Positions 57,901-64,000 of a DNA stretch of 64,000 nt are shown here, one piece after another. Within the stretch, counting starts at the first letter, position 1. Every line of letters starts with the position of its first letter. Made by a program: the position numbers and the translations under genes. The notes below the pieces were generated by a model, which saw only the letters and a program-made list of their open reading frames with translations, made no database searches and had not been told where the DNA came from. The DNA is from Turnera subulata (Eukaryota; Streptophyta; Magnoliopsida; Malpighiales; Passifloraceae), in the NCBI GenBank assembly GCA_028386065.3, contig JAKUCV010001564.1:1-64000 (forward strand), in the 5' to 3' direction.

Positions 57901-60900
57901 ATCCTTTCTCTATAGTCTCATTGAAATCATTATATTGGCAATAACATATTCATTTAAAAACTGAAAGTAAAATGGATTTCATTCTTATCTGTTGTTACAT
58001 CATTGACCTCCATGCTCTCTCTGTTGACATTTTTTGCATCAGACTGAAACTATTGACTTAGCTGAAGAAAGTAGCAAGAATAATGAAAGCAGAAGAGTAT
58101 TCAAGAGAAGCAATGTCAACACATCAGTGCATTCCACAATTGATTCAGATGGACTTCCATATGTTGGTCAGGTTGACCTCCTGTTTTCCACTCTCTCTAT
58201 ATACCCTTTGGAGATTTATATTTACTAATTTTTTGACTATTAATTTTCAGATGATACATCCAAGTGAACCGTACTATAGCACTGCTTCCGTGAATGATAT
58301 TTCACCAAAGCCTCACTATCGAAAAGGTTCAGAACCAGTCTATGTCGACCAAGTTGGTGTTGATATGAAGAATGGGCAGAAGGTTAGTGTGTATCCTTTC
58401 CTCTGGTTCACAAGTTTTACTGGTATAGATTGGGAAAATATTAGTGCATTGACCCAGTTAGTTGAGTCTTTTGGATGTTTGAGAGATGATATTGTGTTCT
58501 TTGGATGTACAATCTGAACAGATACTGGACATTTTAGTTTTTTAATTTTTTTTTTAAGATAGTCTTCTTATTATGTGTAGCATTTTATGCTCTTTGGATG
58601 AACGTTTTTCATTTAGGAGTTGAAATTTCTGGTGAGCAGTGAGAGAAATCTTAGCTTTGGACTCTTACTTGCATGCCTTTTTCCACTCATGGTTTACCAT
58701 AATTGGTCAAGAAGGAGAAGGAGATGTATTGGCCTGTGGGATTGAAAAGAGTTGAGCATTAAAAGATTCTTTTTACTTCAATAACACTGCAATTGGGACA
58801 AAAAAGTATTTGTTGTCCTCATGCAGCATGTATGATTGCTGATGATCAAGGATATGGACACATTGTTGAGGACATTTTTCTTGGTGGTGATTGATTGGAG
58901 TGTGTATTTCAGAAGCCATATTATTAAAATGTTGCAATTACTGTGTAAAGGAAATTGTCATTAGGGGACTTAGGAATTCAATTGTACTAGAAGTTTGGAA
59001 ATGCTTCATTTTCTAAAGGATGTCATATGCCATCCTTTTCAAATTTGTTATTATGGTAACTAATTGACGATAAGAGGCAACTTGTTTTTTCAGCCCCTTT
59101 CTGTTTCCACATATGCACATTCAAACAGAAAATCCTAGGTGTCTGTTTCCGTTGATGTGTTTGCAGATACATATGCTCGTTTGTCTAGTGTTTGCTGTGT
59201 AACAGAAGAAAAAGTGATACGCACTGAATTATATCAATGTTAAGATTTTTACTTTATTAAAAGCTGCTTTAAAATCAGTTTGTGACAATCCTTTCTAGCA
59301 GTAGTGCTTTGAGCTTGGTTAGTTCTTCTTTCTGCTCCCGGATGACTTTGGTTAATGGAAATTGTCTGATGTCACCAACTCTTTGAATACAATTTGAATT
59401 TCAGTTGTTGAACCTATGCATGTCCTTTGCTTATTTTTCTGCCTCCTTGGACAGGTGAATATACGTTTTCGTCATCCTAGAAACCCCATTATTGGGGATA
59501 AATTCAGTAGTAGGCATGGGCAGAAGGGTGTTTGCTCCCAGTTATGGCCAGACATTGACATGCCATTTTCTGGAGTTACAGGAATGCGCCCTGATCTTAT
59601 CATCAACCCCCATGCTTTTCCTTCAAGAATGACAATTGCAATGCTTTTGGAATCTCTTGCTGCCAAGGTATGAAACTATGTAAATTTGGCAACTGATATT
59701 GGGCACAATTGACAAAAGGTTAATTATCATAATATTCAAACATGAGGTGGTGTACACAATAGAGAAACTTGCTATGCTCCTAGATCCTCAATGAATGTAG
59801 TTTTTCAACATTTTCTTTCATTCTGTTTTTCTATAACTTTTGGAGTTAAATATATATCGCCTGTGATGGATAAGATGTGAAATGTTCGGAAGTATGATAG
59901 CTTTGTTTTGCGTCGACACCATGTTCCAGTTATTGCTTCCCCATGTTTCCATCTCGATAAGAGTGAACTGTTTCTTGAGGGTTGTTTGTAGAAATGAATG
60001 CCGTCTTTTCCGATTGGGGATTTGTGTTGAAGGCTTATATGACATTGGTTTTGCGGAATGTGTCAGCTGTCTTGTATGTGTGTGTAGTATTGCATTAGAT
60101 GTGAGATTTTATAACATTGTATTTTCAGATTATGTTCGCTGCAGTCTGTCGCTGTTGATTGGAAAAAAGTAATGATTGATGAATGTTTTAATAATGCTTG
60201 TCACAGGGAGGTAGTTTAAATGGGAAGTTTGTGGATGCAACACCATTTTCTATTTCAGTCCGGAAAAATAATGAAGAATCAGCAAATTCAGAATCTGAGT
60301 CACTGGTTGATGAGCTTGGAAACATGCTAAGATCCCATGGATTTAATTACCATGGGGTTGAGGTTTTATACAGTGGGGTTTATGGAACAGAGCTTACATG
60401 TGAAATATTTATCGGACCTGTTTATTACCAACGCCTTCGGCACATGGTTTCTGACAAATTTCAGGTAGGTCTTATTTTACATCTTAATGGTGTCGTGAAA
60501 TTGGTAGTCTGTTGTTTCTATCAATTCAAGTTTTGTCCATGTGTTTTTCATTGATTTTTTTTTTTCGTGAAATTTTATCATTGATTTTGGAATGAATGGT
60601 TTGTGGTAGCAAATGTGATTTTTTTTGTTCACCGACAAACTAACTATTGTATGGCAGTCCATGTAACAGAATGCACGAGCTATTTTTCTTCTAAATTTTA
60701 AACTGTCTCCAATCCGTTGTGGTTTCTTTTATTTCCCCTATTTTGCTTTGTTTTTAATTTTATTTTAACTTCATAGTTTTTCTGATAATTGGCACTGCTT
60801 ACAGCACTGGTGCCTGTGTGGTTGGGGACTTTGGGGTTGCGAGTGTTCCTTTGAGTTGAACTTTTCATCGTGTAGGTTTACTTGTGGCATGCTAAATCTC

Positions 60901-61912
60901 ATACAAACTTGAATTTAGTCCAGTTGCTGCAAGTTAAGTTTTGGATTAACTCTAATGCTGTCTTGTACGTACTTTATTACTTGTTTATTATGCTGATAAG
61001 CTTAGTCCAGTTGCTGCAAGTTCAGTTTTAGATTAACTCTAATGGTGTCTTGTATGTAGTTTATTACTAGTTTATTATGCTGATAAGCTTGAGGCCCGGA
61101 TGCTTTTACTAGCACATAGACTTCAATATCTATTTATAGTTGGAGCCACGTGTAGAGTTATTTTATGGAATCCAAGTGCTAGTCATTCAAATTTTATGAA
61201 AACCACTCCTAATCTGACTGGTGTGCAGTTATTTTCTGATGCCTGCATGTTGTATTTTGTATAGTTGTTGTGATATCCAAAGCTTCCAGGTTCTTTGAAT
61301 TGCAATTTGATCGGCATAGATTTACACCATCTCATGGACTTTAAGTACATGGAGATTGCAAAATCAAGATAGGGCTGGACACTGATACATGGAGATTGCA
61401 AAATCAAGATAGGGCTGGACACTGACTGTATGAATTGTTGAGTATTGTGGCTTCTCTCTGATGGTTCAACAGCCGGCTGATCACAAAATTTATGATTGTT
61501 AACTGATCTGCAGGTGCGCTCTACTGGAACAATTGACCAGGTTACCAGGCAGCCTATCAAAGGAAGGAAGCGTGGTGGAGGTATCCGTTTTGGGGAAATG
61601 GAACGAGATGCAATGCTTGCGCATGGTGCAGCATACTTGTTGCATGATAGGCTTCATACTTGTTCAGATTATCATATTGCTGATGTGTGTTCTTTATGCG
61701 GAAGCATATTGTCTACATCCTTTCTCCAACCCAAAATATTTGTGCGGGAATTTGGGGGGCTACCTCCTGCCAGAACGGCCAAAAAGGTGACATGCCATGC
61801 ATGTCAAACAAGCAAGGGGATGGAGACTGTTGCAATGCCCTATATCTTCAGATATTTGGCTGCTGAATTAGCTGCCATGAACATAAAGATGACCCTCAAG
61901 GTAGGTGATTGA
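45949..61912 (+). CDS. NRPA2: DNA-directed RNA polymerase I subunit 2 (second-largest subunit)
   Basis: This is the beta-like subunit of RNA polymerase I, which transcribes 45S rDNA in the nucleolus. Twenty-seven exons join in phase to 1,171 residues, close to the roughly 1,180 of the Arabidopsis protein. It starts [20 protein letters not shown]. Landmarks: lobe/protrusion [14 protein letters not shown] (about residue 215) and [13 protein letters not shown]; fork [20 protein letters not shown] and [19 protein letters not shown] (about 450-520); hybrid-binding region [20 protein letters not shown] (about 770); [12 protein letters not shown] and [19 protein letters not shown] (about 900-940); and a C-terminal clamp with zinc ligands CSLC (1098, 1101) and CHAC (1133, 1136). 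It ends TLKVGD. No disruption is seen, so the gene looks functional. The Pol I assignment over Pol II/III rests on closeness to Arabidopsis NRPA2 throughout, including the short N-terminus and the [15 protein letters not shown] segment. Confidence 0.97.
46124..46257 (+). other. NRPA2 intron 1: U12-type AT-AC intron, 134 bp
   Basis: The donor is ATATCCTTTTT directly after ...GCCCTAACAC, the U12 consensus. A branch-site match TTCCTTGAC lies at 46224-46232, and the intron ends TTTCAC (AC at 46256-46257). Splicing here joins GSALT to [15 protein letters not shown] and keeps the frame and length of the Arabidopsis protein (NELSIWLENPLVFAPQKE). No GT-AG alternative in this stretch gives that match. 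The branch-to-acceptor distance (about 26 nt) is at the long end for this class. Confidence 0.85.
49323..49443 (+). repeat. 61-bp tandem duplication at the 3' end of NRPA2 intron 6
   Basis: ATTGTTGGTTTCAGCTACTT begins at 49323 and again at 49384. Each copy ends GGTTCTGTCT-AAG; the second copy supplies the true acceptor before exon 7. The first copy ends AAAG and could act as a cryptic acceptor 61 bases upstream. Confidence 0.85.
55844..58042 (+). other. NRPA2 intron 22, longest intron (2.2 kb)
   Basis: AT-rich, with no coding signal. It holds a near-perfect 115-bp tandem duplication (57391-57505 and 57506-57619), starting ATGGGAAAAGTACTATG, with one clear difference (AAACGTCC against AAATGTCC). 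Confidence 0.85.
60914..61425 (+). repeat. Two tandem duplications in NRPA2 intron 26
   Basis: An 88-bp unit (60914-61001 and 61002-61089) begins TTAGTCCAGTTGCTGCAAG and differs at several sites. A 40-bp unit (61346-61385 and 61386-61425), beginning TACATGGAGATTGC, is identical between copies. Confidence 0.85.
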
Positions 61913-62549
61913 GCGTGACACTTTCTTCCAATCCATATGGAGCATCGCCTAAAGAACTTGATTGTCAGAATTTGGCTTTGACACTGTCGGTGTAGAAGAA
62001 GTTACTACATGTTGTGTCCTTATGCGTCTCAGGTGGGGAAAACGACTGGAGCCTCTTCCTTTTTTCTTTCGTTTTTCCTTGTAAATGTAGAGAGAGCTGT
62101 AATTATGTTGTTGTATCAGTATGAAAATTTTGAAGGAATTTTCTTTTGCCTTAGTCGGCTGAACCGTGTCTGTAACTTGTAACTCTCACTCGCGAATAAT
62201 GTTTTCCTTGGTAAAGCAATTGTTCTTCCCAATCTGTGTGCATTAGTGTCCTCCAATTGCGATTATTATATTTGAGAAGGTTTGGCTAGTTCAATTTAGC
62301 AACTGCTTTTCATTTCTTATGTTCCAATGCTGAAATTCAAGCAGGATCTCTCTCCCTTGGGCTGCTGGACTAACCAGAATACTAAAATCTTAATTGTTTT
62401 TAAAAACCATTTTGATTACTTTCCTACAAAATTTAGTTTGCTTTGATGCGTTTGCATGGCCACCAATTAACAAGAAATTGCATGCGAACAAAAGAATAAA
62501 ACAAAAAAAATATTCCATGCCATAATTACACCTCTTCCATTGTCCTTGT
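61913..62549 (+). other. NRPA2 3' untranslated region and downstream flank
   Basis: There is no ORF. AATAAT at about 62194 is a possible poly(A) signal. TGTAATTATGTTGTTGTATC near 62097 is a plausible upstream element. The transcript end cannot be fixed from sequence. Confidence 0.4.
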
Positions 62550-62760
62550 GGGCTAATGCCATGTTTGATCCTTGTGTTGCCCCTAGATTTTGGATTTCGT
62601 CCTTGTGTTGAGATTCGATCGTTTTTTATCCCTCTGTTGGCTTCGTTTTACATGTTTTGGTCTGAGGCCCCGGAATTCGCCAGCTGGTGCTGACGTGGCA
62701 TGCTTTCTGGCTCCACATCGCAATTGTGGGACCTGCGTATCAGGTCAAGCCAACAAATCT
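62550..62760. repeat. Possible transposon remnant
   Basis: The phrases GGATTTCGTCCTTGTGTTGAG, TTTATCCCTCTGTTGGC and GGTGCTGACGTGGCATGC are of a kind common in plant dispersed repeats. No terminal repeats or target duplications were found, so this is a resemblance only. Confidence 0.25.
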
Positions 62761-62879
62761 AAACGGCCCGACCCGACTGGTTCTCCCACCTAAAAGACCC
62801 GTCCAACCAAACCGATTGCACAATAAAATAAATAACTAAAAAAAATAGAAATACAAATCCATTAAAAATAGAAATGAAT

Positions 62880-63290
62880 CTACCAATCACGTCCTCCTCT
62901 CTCACCAAGCACCGCGGCACCCAACCTTCTGCCTCTTCCTCCTCCCTTGCTTCCGCCTGAAACCGCCGCTGCCGGAGACGCCTCCTTCTTCCCAAATCCG
63001 TCGTCGGCGCCCTTACCCTTGCTCGCGACCGCCGCCTTCCCTCCTTTGACGCTGTAGCCAGGCAACACCGCCACCAGTCGATCTGGGCGCGACACCACCG
63101 AGAAGAAGGAGCAGAGCTTGCCGTCGGCGGAGCAGCAAGCGAGGGCCTGCACTCTCTGCTCGACGAGACACAAGCCGAGACCTAGGAGGATGAGAGCGCC
63201 ACTGAACCGCCTCTGATCCGTCACCCGCCGTCGCCGATTTCGTGGCTGTGTGGGTAAGAGGCGATGTCGACCCTTACCCCTTCCTTTCAC
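62880..63290 (-). other. GC-rich block with a 136-codon minus-strand ORF, unassigned
   Basis: The reading starts MKGRGKGRHRLLPTQPRNRR, has a hydrophobic patch (GALILLGLGLCLVEQRV) and a Lys/Gly-rich end (KGGKAAVASKGKGADD). I do not recognise it. The window's LTRs contain similar GC-rich Pro/Arg or Gly/Arg readings, so this may be a compositional ORF in another element, or a first exon of a gene on the minus strand. Confidence 0.2.
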
Positions 63291-64000
63291 ATTCTTTTTT
63301 CTTTCCTTTAAATCATCTCCGTCGGATTGGATTGATTGGTTGTTCTGGTTGTGTTTGCGTGTTGTTTCGTCCCTGATGTCGCCGGTGGGGCTGCTGTGGT
63401 TGTGGGTTGTGATGTTTTGGATGGTGGATGTTGCTGTGTGGTGGAGTTTCGGTCAGCGGAGGGTGGCAGTGAGGATGGTGATGGTGTTAGCGATTGGTTT
63501 GTTGGTGGTTCTGCGAGGTGGATTGGGTGTTTTGGATGGGTGATGAAGCGGGTTGGTGGCCGTGAACAGTACCTCTGGACGGAATCCGACAATGTTTTTG
63601 GTGTCCCGGGAATTTTCCGGCGAACCCGGAAACAGACTTTGGGTAAACCCCGGACCTTTGGACCATATGCATCACTAATAGAACCCGAACGACATTAACG
63701 AAACCTGGACTTTTAGAGAGGACGTTAATTAAACGAACAACTAATTTAATTAACTTATGATTTATTTTATGCTTTCTTTTCTTATTTAAGTTATGCTTTT
63801 ATTTAATTTTCGATTCGGCTATTAATAAAATTAACAAATCAGATTCACATAATAAAATAATAAAAGGTAATAAATTTTGCAGATTCTCATAAAATTAACA
63901 AATCAGTATTTTAATTAATATGAATTTGGGAAAAATAAAAGATAATAAAAATAGGAAAAAAGGAATTAGGGAAAAGAATAAAAAATAATTATTTCTATTT
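63291..64000. other. Flank with GT-rich then AT-rich sequence
   Basis: 63300-63550 is GT-rich and low in complexity. 63700-64000 is AT-rich. I see no supported feature. Confidence 0.4.

Larger units (their letters stand above)
45949..61912 (+). other. NRPA2: NRPA2 exon coordinates
   Basis: Exons: 45949-46123, 46258-46334, 46416-46535, 46703-46779, 47571-47634, 47942-48012, 49444-49539, 49632-49677, 50483-50663, 50740-50792, 50953-51026, 51185-51302, 52217-52298, 52793-52908, 53137-53264, 53356-53435, 53852-54093, 54174-54338, 54480-54644, 54746-54820, 55547-55650, 55768-55843, 58043-58171, 58251-58382, 59455-59667, 60207-60464, 61514-61912. The coding sum is 3,516 bases including the TGA. 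All introns have GT-AG ends except the first (ATATCC...AC). Exon ends were set by protein continuity and splice motifs; 5' and 3' untranslated ends are not determined. Confidence 0.9.

Noticed and set aside
63250..63698. Plus-strand Val/Gly/Trp-rich ORFs of 97 and 120 codons
   Set aside because: They arise from GT-rich low-complexity sequence. No recognisable protein.
1..64000. CRISPR arrays, bacterial operons, rRNA or tRNA genes
   Set aside because: None were seen. The only tRNA-like signal is the SINE, and the tandem repeats lack spacers of uniform unique sequence.

Overview
The window is nuclear DNA from a flowering plant, most likely a eudicot. The evidence is a 27-exon gene with AT-rich introns, chromovirus-type Ty3/gypsy elements with long LTRs, a Ty1/copia element, a Helitron with a plant-type CTAG terminus, and a plant promoter carrying site II and telo-box motifs. 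Species and family cannot be read from it. About 45 kb is a nested transposon landscape and about 16 kb is one host housekeeping gene.

Layout, left to right. (1) 1-943: end of a plus-strand LTR (family B), cut by the window edge and inserted into the 3' LTR of the next element. (2) 944-8552: decayed minus-strand Ty3/gypsy chromovirus (gypsy-1). (3) 8553-12264: AT-rich host sequence with one arm of a duplicated block (8985-10757) and a small unrecognised TATA-driven ORF (11277-11600). (4) 12265-26807: plus-strand gypsy chromovirus (gypsy-2, target duplication CTTTC). Its 5' LTR holds a young Ty1/copia element (12387-17077, target duplication TGTCC, identical LTRs). Its pol holds a 432-bp hAT-like MITE (21817-22248, 8-bp target duplication). 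(5) 27086-28476 and 38040-38383: second arm of the duplicated block, split by a 9.55-kb family-B element (28482-38034, target duplication CACAG). That element has no recognisable gag-pol; its interior is a patchwork with two antisense ORFs behind their own TATA boxes. (6) 38486-38589: a tRNA-derived SINE. (7) 38819-45618: a Helitron with a 498-base assembly gap, an eight-exon RPA/OB-fold gene and the tail of a PIF1-type helicase. (8) 45619-61912: the RNA polymerase I second-largest subunit gene (NRPA2) and its promoter. (9) 61913-64000: 3' flank, then a GC-rich block I cannot assign.

NRPA2 is the only clearly functional host gene. The exon model given here splices in phase throughout to 1,171 residues, and its first intron looks like a minor-spliceosome AT-AC intron. 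Its promoter carries the site II plus telo-box pair known from plant ribosome-biogenesis genes, and the Helitron ends about 100 bp upstream of the first of these motifs. No wholly new multi-gene system is evident. The strongest leads are the AT-AC intron, the RPA-bearing Helitron at the NRPA2 promoter, the antisense ORFs inside the family-B element, and an excess of Gln-to-TAG stop codons in the retroelements.
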